Source: Streptomyces venezuelae (GTDB lineage Bacteria > Actinomycetota > Actinomycetes > Streptomycetales > Streptomycetaceae). From it: a stretch of DNA of 64,000 nt. The stretch is taken from NCBI RefSeq assembly GCF_008642375.1, contig NZ_CP029194.1:1674001-1738000 (forward strand), written 5' to 3'. Each line of letters begins with the position of its first letter. The first letter of the stretch is position 1. The notes under the pieces were generated by a model. That model saw nothing but the letters and a program-made list of their open reading frames with translations, ran no database searches and had not been told where the DNA came from. Positions 1-11,200 of this stretch are shown in pieces. The translations under genes were made by a program, and so were the position numbers.

Positions 1-3000
1 TGGTCGACCTCTGCCTCGAACAGGCTGTCCGTTCCCTCGTGCTCCCACGAATAGGTGTTGTCGCCCAGCGTCTCGGTGCCGCAATTGTGCACGAGCACCG
101 GCATGGCACCCGCCAGCACATGGTACGTGTGGGTGTCCGAGACCGTCAGGTTGTGAACCGTCGCGTCCTGGGCCGTCCAGCGTGTGATCGACGTGATCTG
201 GACGTACGTGCCCGCGCTCGTCTGAAGCCACTGGCGTGCCTTCAGGTCCGTGGCGTCGATCCACTCGCCCAGTTCGGGGACCCAGAAGGGGTGACCGTCG
301 GTCGCGGTGACCTCGGCCGTCTTCGGGCCCTTCGAGCCGTCGGTGTCGATGGTGACCTTGACTAGGCGCTTGAGGCCCTCGCCCTTGATCTCCGCCGTGA
401 CCGTCTCGATCCGGGTCTCCCCGGTCTTCGGGTCGGTGGCGACGATCTTGTCACCCGTCCTGACGTCCTCGATGGACTTGGCGGAGCCGTCGACCATCAA
501 GACCTTCGTGCCGGGCACGAAGCTGTTGTCCGCCGTCTTGCAGGAACCGCCGCTGGAGCCGCCGTTGCTGCGGGACGAGCCACCCGACGAGCCACCGGGC
601 TTCGACGTGCTGACCTTGGCGCCACCACCACTCTTGCCACTGCCGCCCTTGCTGCCGCCCTTGCCGCCACCGGCCACGGACGAGGACTTCGGGGCCGCCT
701 TGGCCTGAGCCCGCTTCTGGACCGGGTTGCCGGTCTTCTTCTTGGCGGCCGCGGCAGCGTCGGCCTTCCGTTTCGCGGCCTCGGCTGCCTTCTTCTTGGC
801 CCGTTGCGCGGCCTCCTTCTTTGCCTTCTCGATGGCGGCCTTCTTGGCTCTCAGAGCCGCTGCCTCGGCCGCCTTGGCGGCCTTGAGGACCGCCTCCGCG
901 GCAGCCTTCGCCTTCTTGAACGCCTGGATGGCGTTGATCGTGCGGTCGACCGCCCTCAGGACGGAGGGGATCTTGCCCAGCTTGGTCCACGGGATCGCCC
1001 CGATGATCATGCTGCCGCAGGACCACATGTCACCGCCGAAGCAGGCCATGGCGTCACTGAGGCCGATGAAGTCGCTCAGAACGCTCCATGCCGCGGCGAG
1101 GATCACCGAGGTCAAGGACTTGCCCATGGTGGCCTGCGCCTGCGCGACCTGCGCCGCGGACAGGCCCGCGCCCGCAAGGGCCGCCGCCTTCTCCGAAGCG
1201 GTCAGGGTGATCGCCAGACCGGTCGGGTCCGCGTGGGTGACCGGGTTGTTGTGCGCGTAGATGTACCCGTTGGCCTGCAGTGGGTCGTTCAGGTCCATCT
1301 GCGGGTCGGCGGACAGGAAGCGTCCGACCAGCGGGTCGTAGAGACGGGCGCCGAGCAGCGTGTAGCCGGAGGAGTCGTCCCTGGTCTTGCCGAGGAATCC
1401 GGTGTGCGTCTGCAGGTTGACGCCGGACGTGCCGGCACCCCGCTGGTTGCCGAACGCGTCCTGCTTGCGGATCCGGACGTCCATCGCGCCACCGAGCAAC
1501 ACCTCGGTGTAGGTGGAACCCTGGTGGTCCGTGGTCAGGGCGACCAGTTGGTCCGCAGCCGTGCCGTTGGCGTAGCGCATGACCGCGCCGGCGGGGGTGT
1601 TGTAGGTGCGCTGCGAGTTGACCAGGGCGCCGCCCTGCTGGACGGTGACCTCCGTGTCACCCAGGTTCAGGGTGGCCGTCTTGCCCTTGATGGTGAGCAG
1701 ACGGTCGCCACCGGGGCCGTAGATGTGACGGGTGTCGTTCTGCGGCGCCCAGAGCTGCGCGGCGGAGGCTCCGTCGCACGTGGCCAGGACGATCGCCGTG
1801 GCGTTGGCCGAGCTGCCACCCTGTACAGCCAGGCACAGGTTGGACGCGACGTGCGTCAGCTGGCCGACGGCGTTGCGCTTCAGCTCCTGCGCCGTCGCCG
1901 CCGCGGCGGTGCCGGCGCACTTCTGGATCTGCAGTGCGGACCCGGCCGTGTTGGCGGCCGGCTGGAGGCACCAGTCGTCGTACACCGACAGCGTGCCCCG
2001 GTTGGGGTCGGTCTGCGGAGTCGCCGGGGTGCTCGGGGTGGGCGTGAACTTCCAGCTCTGCGCCAGAGTGGTGTTGCAGCTGTAGAGCTGGACCGGCTGC
2101 GCCGCGAGCGCGAGACCGCTCTTGAGGTCGAGGCACTTGTCGGCCAGGCCCACGTAGGGGGTCTTGCCGCCGGTGCCCGCACCGGTGATCCGGTCGACCT
2201 TGCCGTCCGGAGTCCAGGTCAGCGTCTGCTTGTCACCGTTGTCGATCGAGGTGACGGACTTCGTCTCACCCGTCAGCTCGTAGAGACGCTCGGCCTCGGC
2301 CTTGACCTGCGCACCCGCGGGGGTGGTGTAGGTCTTCGAGACCTTGGTGAGCGTGTGCGGCTGGCTCTTGGCCGCGCCCACACCGTACTGGTACGTGGTG
2401 GTCGCGTCCTTGGCCGTGGCGCCGGTCAGGTCCTTCTCGACCAGCTTGGTGCGGTTGCCGAGGAGGTCGTACTCGTACTCCTGCCAGTAGCCGGAGATGT
2501 CCGTGCCCGCGGCGACGTTGAGCGTGCCGTCCGAGTTCTTCGGACCGGTGCAGTTCTCCTGGTCCTTCGAGGTCCAGGCGTTCTTCAGCTGACCCAGCGG
2601 GTCGTACGTGAAGCACTGGCGCTCCTCGATCCCGGTGGCGTGCTCACGGATACCCGTGACGTTGCCGGCCGGGTCGTAGGAGTACTCGCGCTTCGAGACC
2701 AGGTTGCCCGAGACCGGACCGGCCCCGGCCTGCTCCCGGTAGACCATCTGGTTCTGCAGCTCACCGGTGGACTCGTCATACGAGTTCTGCGCCCAGACCC
2801 GGTACGGCACAGCGCCCAGGGTAGAGCGCATGACCTGGCCGTAGGGCGAGTAGACGGTCTCCGAGCCGTACCAGTCCTTGCCGGAGACCGAGAGCGGGTT
2901 GCCCTCCTTGTTGTAGCGGATGACCAGCTTCTCCGCGTCGAACTTGCCGGCCTTGGGAAGGTTCGCCTCCTCCAGCATGCCGGTGTCGGAGTACTTGTAG

Positions 3001-6000
3001 TCGTACCGGTACTCCGCGGGGATGCCCCACGTGCCGGCCAGCGACGAGGGCAGTGAGAGCGTCGTCGAGGTCGGCTGGTAGTCCGACGTGTAGCCGTCGA
3101 CCTTCTGCGTGTACGCCAGACCGTCGGTGTACCGGGTGACGGAGGCGGGCATGCCCTTGCCGCCCGCGACGGTGTCGTACGAGAACTGGGCGAGCAGCGT
3201 GCCCGTGGAACCGCCCAGGCGCTGCTCCTTGGGCCGGGACAGCTCGTCGTACGCGTTCCAGGTCGTGATACCCCGCGCGTTGGTCGTCGTCAGCGGTCGG
3301 TCGCGGTGGTCGTACGTCGTCCGCGTGGTGCCCGTGTCCGGGTCGGTCGCGGTCTCCAGTCGGCCGCGCTTGTCGAACGTCCACGACCACGGGTGGTTCT
3401 CGTCGGCCGAGGGCGTCGCCTTGGTCAGCTGACCACGGCTGTCGTACGTGTAGCGCGTCGACGTGTAGCCGAGGGGCGCCGCCGGGTTGGTGGTGTCCGT
3501 GCGGACGGTGCGGCCGAGGGCGTCGGTGTAGACCTTGTAGGTCGAGGCGCCCTGGGGGTGGATCACCTTCGACCAGTCGGCTCCGTACTCGTAGCGGGTC
3601 GCCTTCTCGGGCACCTCTTCCGAGATGGCCTCGGTGGAGGTGCCCGACTTCACCTTGAGAACCGGCATCTCCTCGAGCACACGGCCGAGACCGTCGTACT
3701 TGTAGCGGGTGATGTTCGGGACCGTGGTGTCGGCGCGCGGGGTGAACAGCTCGCCGCTGGGGGCGTCCTCGTTGAGGTAGGCGTTGTTGGTCTGGTAGAT
3801 CTCACCGGCGCTGTTGTACAGCGTGTCGGTGATCAGACGGCCGCCGCCGTCCGCCTCTTCCTGTGACTGGCGCTCGCGGCCGAGACCGTCGTAGATCGTG
3901 ACGGACTTCTCGACCCGGTTCTCGTAGCCACGGCTGTAGGTCGTGATGTACGGGGGCTTGCGGAGCTTTCCGCCGTTCGGGTCGTTCGGGTCGGGCTGGT
4001 CGCCCGGAGTCACGTACTCGGCCCTGAAGTCGGGGACCGCGTTCGGCGACGGGGTCCGGCCGGGAGACCACGCCTCGGCGAGGCGGCCCAGCGGGTCGAA
4101 GGTCGCCTCGCTGACGTGGCCGTTGGCATCGGTCGTCTTCACCGCGACCCCGCGGCCCGGCTCCACCTCCTGGACCTGGGTGTGGCCCAGAGGATTCGTC
4201 TCGGTGACCTTGAAGACCTGCCCCGTCGGCGGGTCGAAGGTGGTCGTGGATTCCCTGCTGTCCGGGTCGATCTGCTTGGTGACGCGACCGAGGGAGTCGA
4301 AGACGACGGAGCCGCCGGTCCGCCAGCCGGTGCCGTCCCCGTTCAGGGACCACGTCCCGGTCGCCAGACCACGGGTGGTGTCGGCGAGCGCCGTGCCGTA
4401 CGCCGTGTTGTCGTACGAAGTGCGCCCCCCGCTGCTCAGAGTCGTGAGATCGGCCCAGTTGGCGTCGGCACACGCCGTCGGCGACACGAGGACCTGCTTG
4501 GTCAGACCGATGATGTTCCTGGTCGTGTTGTGCAGGTACTCGAGCTTGGTGCAGGACTCGTCGCCGGTCTTGGTGGGGTCGGCGTCGCCGAACGACTCCA
4601 CCTGCGTGGGCAGACCGTGGACGCTGTCGAACGTCGTCTTGGTACGGACGCTCCGCAGGGTCCGGGTGTCGTCACCCGTGCCCGACGACTTCGTGTACGC
4701 GATCTCCTCGGGCTCGGTGACGCGCCACGCCTTCAGCGGGTCGAGGCCGTCGCCGCGGGTGCGGCTGGCCAGCTCGGTGGCCTCGGGGACGGTGAGACTG
4801 CGGGTGAGCCAGTCGCTGTCGGCGTCGGTCGCGTCGGAGTAGCTGAACTCCTCGGCTATTCGGCCGGCGAAGGCCTCGCGGTCGTAGACCGTGGCACCGT
4901 CGTGGGTGAGCGTGGCGCCCGCGAGGTTCTTCATCGGGACGGTGTCGCCCATGCCCCGGTAGAAGCGGGTGACCGCCTTGGTCTTCGGTCCCTCCGTGCC
5001 CGGCGTGTCCTCGCCCGGGGTGGAACCCTCACCGGTGTCGGCGGCGACCTTCCGCTCGCCCGTGACGACGGACGTCTGCTCGAAGCCCGCGAACTGCGAG
5101 TACGTGCGCGTGGACTTCTTGCTGAACTCCGCCTCGGCGAGCTTCCAGCCGGCGTTCTTGTAGTCGTACGACGTCCGCGTGGAGTGCGAGCCGTCGACGT
5201 TCGGCAGCTCCTCGATGGAGTCGACCACGTACTTGTGGAACCAGTCGATGTCCTCGACCTCGGCGTCCGGGTGCCAGAACATCGGGTAGCACAGACGCGT
5301 GTTGGCCTTCAGAGCGGCCGTGTCCGTCTTGCCGGGCAGGCCCGTCCTGCTGGCGCAGCCGTCCGCCGCGTCGCCCCAGGTCGGCACCTTGTAGGTGACG
5401 ACGGTCTCGCCGCCGTACTCGTTGATGACGCGGCCGATGCGCAGCCGGGCGAAGCCGGGGCGCGGGTCGATCGGGTCGCCCTTCTCCTCCCCGGCCGTCT
5501 TCCGCAGGAGGACGCGGTTCGGCATCTCCTCCTCGTTGGACTCGAACCGGATCGGGTTGAGCGTGACCGCGGCGTCCGTCGAGCCCTTGCGGGCGTAGCC
5601 GGTGCGCTGGATGGACTCCAGCCACAGGGCCGTGTTCGGGCCGGTCTTGAGGACGGGGAAGCTCTGCTTGAGCTGGTACTTGTCGACGTCCTGGCGCGCG
5701 GTGGTGTCCGTGCGGCGCTGGGCCGAGGTGGTGATCTTGTCCAGACGCTTGGTGGACCAGAAGGTCGGGCCGGCGTTCCAGCACTTCTTCTTGTCCGTCG
5801 AGGTGACCGCCTGGCAGCGCAGGTCGGCGGGGGTGTCGTACCAGATGCGGTACTTGCCCGGGTCGCTCGACGTGAAGTTGGCATCGCTACAGGTCAGCGT
5901 GCCCTCGTCGAAGCAGCGCTCGGCGACGTCGAACCGCACGCGGGCCGGGGCCTCGGCGCTGAAGACGCTGTCCTTGCGCTGGCCGTAGTCGATGCGCTTC

Positions 6001-7802
6001 AGGTAGCCGCCGCGGTGGTACTCGACCGGGCCCTTGAAGTAGAAGTTCTTCGCGTAGTAGTTCTTCTCGCGCTCCCACCACAGCGACATGGCGTTGCCGT
6101 GGACGTCCTCGACGTAGTCGAGGTTCCACTGCCAGGCCTGGTTGCAGGCGGAGGACTTCCAGTCGGCCGTCGTCGAGCCCTTGTAGCAGGGCTCGCCCGC
6201 GTGGTTGCCGTAGACCGGCACCGCGAGCACGGAGTTGGTGTACGGGTCGTCGGTGGCGGTGCCGTTGTCCGACCAGCCCGGGAGCTTGTTCAGGCCGAAG
6301 TGGTACTTCGTGCCGTCCTTGGTGGTGACGACCCAGTACTCGCCGTCGGCGTCCTTCATCTCCGAACGGGGGTCCTTGGACGTGTCCTTGAACCGCTCGA
6401 TCTTCGAGCCGTCACCGTTGGCGCTGAACCACTTGTCCTTGGCCTCGTCCCACACCAGCTCGGTGGTCATGCCGCCCAGCGACAGGGTGGCGTTCTCCGA
6501 GCCCCAGCACAGGTCTGCGGTCTTGTGGGTCGAGTTGTTCGCCCCGGCCTTCTTGGAGTCCTGGCGGCAGTTGACGTACGTCCGGCTGATGGAGCCCGGG
6601 TTGTAGTCCCAGCCGTCACCGATCCAGGAGGCCTGGTTGTTCGACGCCGAGGTACGGCCGTCGACCGTCTGCGACGAGTAGCCCAGGCTGACCTTCGGGG
6701 TCAGACCGCCGGCGGCCTCCGGGACCTGCACCTGGTAGCCGTAGGTGAAGGCGCCGTTGGACGAGCCCGCGGCCCAGGAGCCGGCGGACAGCAGCGGCGA
6801 GGCGGTGAAGTCGCCGGTCGCCGAGGCGCCGGTGTCCATCGCGCCGACGACCTGGCGGCCGGAGGTGTCGACGGCCGGGAGGGCGGCGACCTGCTGGGCC
6901 GAGGCGCCGGAGACGGACGAGCGGGCGACGCCGTCCTCCAGCAGGTTCGCGACCGGCACCGATCCGGAGAGGATCTTGCGGGTGGGCGCGGCCTTCTTGA
7001 GCTTGACCTTGGTGGGGGCCTTGGCGGCCGGCACCTCCTTGACCGTGGAACGCAGCCGCTCGATGTCGTCGGCGACCTCGTTGGTGCCGGACATGGTCTC
7101 CGTGCCGGAGTCCGGGGCGCAGTCGCCCGAGTCCGGGGAGTCGATGACGCAGTTCGGCAGGAGGACCAGGCCGAAGCGCTCGGCGGCCTGGGGGCCGTAG
7201 CGGTCGGCGAAGCCGGTGGTGTCGACCTCGAGCGTGACCTGCGCGGCCGGATCGGCGTCCGCCGGCGGGACGACCTCGAGGATCATGCCGGGGACGCCGG
7301 TCTCCTCCGACGTGGTGGTCGACTTGACGGCGACCCGCCAGTCACCGTCGATCGCTGTCGGGTCCTGACCGACCGGCACGCCGACCGCGACCGGCAGACC
7401 GGCCGACGTGGTCTCGTTCACCACCGGGACCATGGTGCCCGGCTGGGTCTGCGCGGTCAGCGGCGCCTTGCCGGCGTCCTCCGCCCACGCCGCGACGTTC
7501 TCCGGCGCGTAGGGGACGACCTGCTGCTCGTCCCCGAGGCTCAGCGCCTTCTCGGCACTGGCGTCGTCGGCGAGCGCGGTGCTCTCGGGAATGTCCGGCA
7601 GGTCGACCTCGGAGGTCGTCTGCTCGCGGCTCATCCCGTCGCCGGGAACGGCCAGGGCCTGCGAGCCCAGACTCGTCACCGTCAATACCGATGACAAAAG
7701 AAGGACGGTCGCCATGCGGCTTCGCCGACGGCGCCGTCGTTGTGACTCTGTCAGGGCTAGGCGATTCCGCCCCACCCATGACAGTGGTTCTGAAGCACGC
7801 AT
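1..7802 (-). CDS. Secreted RHS/YD-repeat polymorphic toxin with ricin-B and Hint domains (3' end outside window)
   Basis: The reading frame stays open for 2600 codons from 7802 to the window edge, so the C-terminus is missing. Order of parts seen: an Arg-rich n-region and hydrophobic stretch near residues 20-45 (Sec signal); an SpvB/RHS-type N-terminal region at about 330-470; many YD repeats (forms such as YDGLGR, YDALGR, YEYD) at about 980-1870; a ricin-B lectin domain at about 1880-2022 with QSW and QLW repeats; the RHS core motif YDPLVGRFLSADP near 2150; a Lys/Ala-rich helical stretch at about 2285-2365; a Gly/Ser linker; then a Hint domain from Cys2421 to His2572-Asn2573. In known polymorphic toxins the Hint domain releases the C-terminal toxin. 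Only about 26 residues follow it here, so the toxin type cannot be named. Start ATG 7802 has GGGAG about 10 nt upstream; GTG 7775 is an alternative. The divergent neighbour is also secreted. Confidence 0.9.
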   Translation of the reverse strand, partial: MRASEPLSWVGRNRLALTESQRRRRRRSRMATVLLLSSVLTVTSLGSQALAVPGDGMSREQTTSEVDLPDIPESTALADDASAEKALSLGDEQQVVPYAPENVAAWAEDAGKAPLTAQTQPGTMVPVVNETTSAGLPVAVGVPVGQDPTAIDGDWRVAVKSTTTSEETGVPGMILEVVPPADADPAAQVTLEVDTTGFADRYGPQAAERFGLVLLPNCVIDSPDSGDCAPDSGTETMSGTNEVADDIERLRSTVKEVPAAKAPTKVKLKKAAPTRKILSGSVPVANLLEDGVARSSVSGASAQQVAALPAVDTSGRQVVGAMDTGASATGDFTASPLLSAGSWAAGSSNGAFTYGYQVQVPEAAGGLTPKVSLGYSSQTVDGRTSASNNQASWIGDGWDYNPGSISRTYVNCRQDSKKAGANNSTHKTADLCWGSENATLSLGGMTTELVWDEAKDKWFSANGDGSKIERFKDTSKDPRSEMKDADGEYWVVTTKDGTKYHFGLNKLPGWSDNGTATDDPYTNSVLAVPVYGNHAGEPCYKGSTTADWKSSACNQAWQWNLDYVEDVHGNAMSLWWEREKNYYAKNFYFKGPVEYHRGGYLKRIDYGQRKDSVFSAEAPARVRFDVAERCFDEGTLTCSDANFTSSDPGKYRIWYDTPADLRCQAVTSTDKKKCWNAGPTFWSTKRLDKITTSAQRRTDTTARQDVDKYQLKQSFPVLKTGPNTALWLESIQRTGYARKGSTDAAVTLNPIRFESNEEEMPNRVLLRKTAGEEKGDPIDPRPGFARLRIGRVINEYGGETVVTYKVPTWGDAADGCASRTGLPGKTDTAALKANTRLCYPMFWHPDAEVEDIDWFHKYVVDSIEELPNVDGSHSTRTSYDYKNAGWKLAEAEFSKKSTRTYSQFAGFEQTSVVTGERKVAADTGEGSTPGEDTPGTEGPKTKAVTRFYRGMGDTVPMKNLAGATLTHDGATVYDREAFAGRIAEEFSYSDATDADSDWLTRSLTVPEATELASRTRGDGLDPLKAWRVTEPEEIAYTKSSGTGDDTRTLRSVRTKTTFDSVHGLPTQVESFGDADPTKTGDESCTKLEYLHNTTRNIIGLTKQVLVSPTACADANWADLTTLSSGGRTSYDNTAYGTALADTTRGLATGTWSLNGDGTGWRTGGSVVFDSLGRVTKQIDPDSRESTTTFDPPTGQVFKVTETNPLGHTQVQEVEPGRGVAVKTTDANGHVSEATFDPLGRLAEAWSPGRTPSPNAVPDFRAEYVTPGDQPDPNDPNGGKLRKPPYITTYSRGYENRVEKSVTIYDGLGRERQSQEEADGGGRLITDTLYNSAGEIYQTNNAYLNEDAPSGELFTPRADTTVPNITRYKYDGLGRVLEEMPVLKVKSGTSTEAISEEVPEKATRYEYGADWSKVIHPQGASTYKVYTDALGRTVRTDTTNPAAPLGYTSTRYTYDSRGQLTKATPSADENHPWSWTFDKRGRLETATDPDTGTTRTTYDHRDRPLTTTNARGITTWNAYDELSRPKEQRLGGSTGTLLAQFSYDTVAGGKGMPASVTRYTDGLAYTQKVDGYTSDYQPTSTTLSLPSSLAGTWGIPAEYRYDYKYSDTGMLEEANLPKAGKFDAEKLVIRYNKEGNPLSVSGKDWYGSETVYSPYGQVMRSTLGAVPYRVWAQNSYDESTGELQNQMVYREQAGAGPVSGNLVSKREYSYDPAGNVTGIREHATGIEERQCFTYDPLGQLKNAWTSKDQENCTGPKNSDGTLNVAAGTDISGYWQEYEYDLLGNRTKLVEKDLTGATAKDATTTYQYGVGAAKSQPHTLTKVSKTYTTPAGAQVKAEAERLYELTGETKSVTSIDNGDKQTLTWTPDGKVDRITGAGTGGKTPYVGLADKCLDLKSGLALAAQPVQLYSCNTTLAQSWKFTPTPSTPATPQTDPNRGTLSVYDDWCLQPAANTAGSALQIQKCAGTAAAATAQELKRNAVGQLTHVASNLCLAVQGGSSANATAIVLATCDGASAAQLWAPQNDTRHIYGPGGDRLLTIKGKTATLNLGDTEVTVQQGGALVNSQRTYNTPAGAVMRYANGTAADQLVALTTDHQGSTYTEVLLGGAMDVRIRKQDAFGNQRGAGTSGVNLQTHTGFLGKTRDDSSGYTLLGARLYDPLVGRFLSADPQMDLNDPLQANGYIYAHNNPVTHADPTGLAITLTASEKAAALAGAGLSAAQVAQAQATMGKSLTSVILAAAWSVLSDFIGLSDAMACFGGDMWSCGSMIIGAIPWTKLGKIPSVLRAVDRTINAIQAFKKAKAAAEAVLKAAKAAEAAALRAKKAAIEKAKKEAAQRAKKKAAEAAKRKADAAAAAKKKTGNPVQKRAQAKAAPKSSSVAGGGKGGSKGGSGKSGGGAKVSTSKPGGSSGGSSRSNGGSSGGSCKTADNSFVPGTKVLMVDGSAKSIEDVRTGDKIVATDPKTGETRIETVTAEIKGEGLKRLVKVTIDTDGSKGPKTAEVTATDGHPFWVPELGEWIDATDLKARQWLQTSAGTYVQITSITRWTAQDATVHNLTVSDTHTYHVLAGAMPVLVHNCGTETLGDNTYSWEHEGTDSLFEAEVD

Positions 7803-8245
7803 CACGCGTCGACTCCCACCCAACGAACAAGACAACGGAGGAGGTGCGGAAACACCAAAGAGCACGCGCCTGGATCAGGCGCGTGCGTGCGCACTCTGTG
7901 TCATGTGCGCTCCATTGACAAGATCGGCCAAGCGGTCGAAGCGATTCGACAGTGAGATTCGCCACGGTGCACCCGCAAACAGAAGCTCACACTGTCCACC
8001 TTCGCGATAGATCAGACACTGGGCGCATTCACGACCTAAAACACCATCAAAGCGACCTGAATCAGGACCAAGTGGCAGACCGTCAAGCCATTACCACAGG
8101 TCAAATAACATCTTCATAAATTCCTCAGAAATGGACCTCTCGTGTGGGACGTGTGATCGTGTGCGCGCCTTGTGCCCCGCGGACGGTCCGTCGGGGCTGT
8201 CTGCGCTGTCCGAAAATCCCTCTGGTCCCACGGGAGTAGACCGCC
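7803..8245. promoter_or_regulatory. Divergent intergenic region between the RHS gene and the DNRLRE/VCBS gene
   Basis: This 443-bp region is clearly less GC-rich than its flanks, especially at about 8030-8130. It must carry promoters for both divergent secreted-protein genes. No convincing -35/-10 pair was identified by eye. Its clearest structure is the inverted repeat at 7862-7886, listed separately. No gene is seen in it. Confidence 0.6.
7862..7886. repeat. Perfect 10-bp inverted repeat upstream of the RHS gene
   Basis: Arms GCACGCGCCT (7862-7871) and AGGCGCGTGC (7877-7886) flank a 5-nt loop. The repeat lies 60 bp upstream of the RHS start, so it could be an operator or a leader hairpin. 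Its role is inference. Confidence 0.6.
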
Positions 8246-11200
8246 GTGCCCGCGCCGCCTCGTCTTCTCAGCCCGTTCGTGCGCACGCGCACACGGCTGA
8301 CACTCACCCTCGGCCTCGTCCTGGCCGCACTCACCGCCGCGCTCCTGCCCTGGTGGCAGCCGAGCACGCCTACGACCACCAGCTCCCCCAGCGCCCCCAA
8401 ATCCCCCCGCACGGACGCCAAGCAGGCCTCGACCGGGCCGAAGGACGAGGCCACCGCTGCGGCCGAGGCCAAGCGCACCGGCAAGAAGGTGCTCGTCGAA
8501 ACGGCGACCACGGCCACCGAGCTGATCTGGGCGCTGCCGAACGGCCAGCTGCGCACCCAGATCCACGCGCTGCCCCAGCGAGCGAAGAACGCCCAGGGCA
8601 AGTGGGCACCGATCGACAACACCCTGCACCGGACGAAGGACGCCGGCGATCTGACCGTCCGTCCGGCCAACCCGGCCGTGCCGGTCCGCTTCTCCGGGGG
8701 CACCTCCGCCGAAGCCCGCGCCGACCGCTCGTACGCCCGGGTGCCGCTCGCCGAGAGTGCGGGCGACGCGTCCGTCCTCGCCGAGGTCGACCTCGACGGC
8801 CACACCATCGCCTACACCTGGCCCGGCGCCCTGCCGAAGCCGGTGCTCGACGGCCCGCGGGCCCTCTACTCCGAGGTGTTTCCCGGCGTCGACCTGCTCC
8901 TCGTGGCGCGTGAGGAGGGCGGCTTCGGTCAGCTTCTGATCGTCAAGAACCGCGAGGCCGCGCAGAACAAGGACCTCGCGACCGTCTCGTACGGCCTGCG
9001 GTCGAAGACCGCGGTCTTCCGGCAGGACGCGAAGGCCAACCGGATCCAGGTGCTGGACAAGTCGGGCGCGGAGGTCGGCACCATCCCGACCCCCTTCGCC
9101 TGGGACTCCAGCGGCCGGGACCCCGAGCTCAAGCCGGGCACCCCCCAGCGCACCTCGGTCGCCGGCCCCGCCGACGTGCTGAAGCTGTCGGGTCTGACGG
9201 GCATCGAGCCGGGCGCGCGCTCCGCGCAGCTGCCGGTCGTGCTCGACGGCGACGGCACCGGTACGGCCACCCTGAACCTGGGCCTGGGCCGGACCGGCCT
9301 CCTCGCCCACCAGGACACGAAGTACCCGGTCTTCATCGACCCGCCGCTCAACAGCGGCTGGGCCGCCTGGACGACCGCGTACAAGAAGTACCCGACCTCC
9401 AGCTTCTGGAACGGCACGAACTTCTCGTCCGGCACCTCCGACGCCCGCGTCGGCTACGAGAGCGACACCGGCGGTCTCGGCCGCTCCTTCTGGCGGATGA
9501 AGTTCTCGAGCAGCTACAAGGGCGCGAAGTTCACCCGGGCCACCTTCAAGGTCAAGAACAACCACTCCTGGTCCTGCACCGCGCGGGAGTTCCAGTTCTG
9601 GCAGACCGGCTCCATCTCGTCCGGTACGACGTGGAACGCGCAGCCGAGCTGGTCGACGAAGCTGGACTGGCAGTCCTTCGCCCACGGCTGGTCCTCGACC
9701 GGCTGCCCGGACGCGTACGAGGCGTTCAACGTGCTGGCGGGCGTCCAGAAGAGCGCGGACGCCGGAGCCGAGACCCTGACCTTCGGCATGCGGGCCACCA
9801 GCGAGGGCGACACCCAGACCTGGCGCAAGTTCCTCGCGACCTCCGCCGTGGTGGAGGGCGACTTCAACACCGCCCCGTCCCAGCCGACCAACGGCACGTC
9901 CTCCCCGGGCGGCGCGTGTGTGCCCGGACCGACCAACAGCGTCACCATCGGCCGGACCACCATCACCCTGAAGGCCAAGGGCTACGACCCGGACAAGACC
10001 ATTCCCAAGCTGCGGTTCCGATTCTGGAAGTCCGGTGCGGCCACCAAGACCGAGTACGTCGCCACCGCGGACTCCACCGGCTACGGCCAGATGGTCATCC
10101 AGGCCGACAACCCGCTGCTGAAGGACCTCCAGACCAACACCCTCTTCTCCTGGGACGTTCGCGCCGAGGACGCGTCGGAGGTCTCCTCGTTCTTCCCGAA
10201 CGGCACGGAGCCGTGCCGGCTCACCGTGGATCCGACCGCGCCGCCGCAGCCGGACATCACCAGCACCGTGTTCACCGAGGCCACGCCCGACGGCAAGACC
10301 TGGGCCAAGGTCAAGTACGGCACCCCCGGTGACTTCACCTTCAGTGCCACCGGCGCGACCAAGTTCAAGTACGCCTTCGAGGGCGAGGCCCTCGTCGAGA
10401 CGCCGCCTCCCACGAACGGCAAGATCACCCTCACCGGCGTCCGGCCCCGGCACGCGGGTCCGACCGCCCTGTACGTCTACGCCTACGACGTCAACGGCAA
10501 TCAGAGCCTCAAGGGCGACTACTCCTTCTACCTGCCGCCGCGCGACCGGGCCGACGGTCCGATGGACACCGGTGGCGACGACATCGCCGACCTGCTGGTG
10601 CTCTACCCGGACGGCAAGCTGAAGAACTGCGTGGGTGCCCCCGCCGACCCGGCGGTCCCCGACACCGGCGGTGAACTGTTCAGCTGCCTCGACGCCTCGT
10701 ACGTGACCAAGGACAAGAAGGTCGACCCGCCGAACCACTGGATCGACGCCGCGGGCACCGCCTCACTGATCGCGCACTACAACGACACGTACCCGGGCGA
10801 CGGCTCGACCGACATGTTCGCGGTCACCCCGGACAAGAAGTTCTGGCTCTACCCGGGTGACGGTTACGGCAGCTTCAACGTCGACGAGCGGATCGAGATC
10901 CGCCTGCCGGCCAACGCTCCCGCGCCGTCCACCTGGACGCAGCTGAAGGCGATCGGCGACATCACCGGCGACAAGCTGCCCGATCTGACCCTGCGGGCCG
11001 GGCCGCAGTTCTGGGTGCTGTCCGGCTACACCGGCGCCACCTTCCAGACCGCGACGCTGATGGAGGGCACCGCATGGGCCCGCCGAGACATCGTCAACAT
11101 CGCGGACATGAACAAGGACACCACGCCCGACCTGCTGTGGCGCAACCTGGACAACGGCAACATGTACGTCCGCCACGGCAAGCCCGGTACGAGCGGCGCC

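Noticed and set aside
804..7694. Long plus-strand open frames (750 and 1192 codons) opposite the RHS gene
   Set aside because: They are antisense shadows of a GC-biased gene: they read as Arg/Gly/Val-rich low-information protein with no domains, while the minus frame shows YD repeats, lectin and Hint motifs.
8114..10738. 874-codon minus-strand frame opposite the DNRLRE/VCBS gene
   Set aside because: No recognisable domain and typical shadow composition; the plus frame has a ribosome binding site, signal peptide and calcium-loop repeats.
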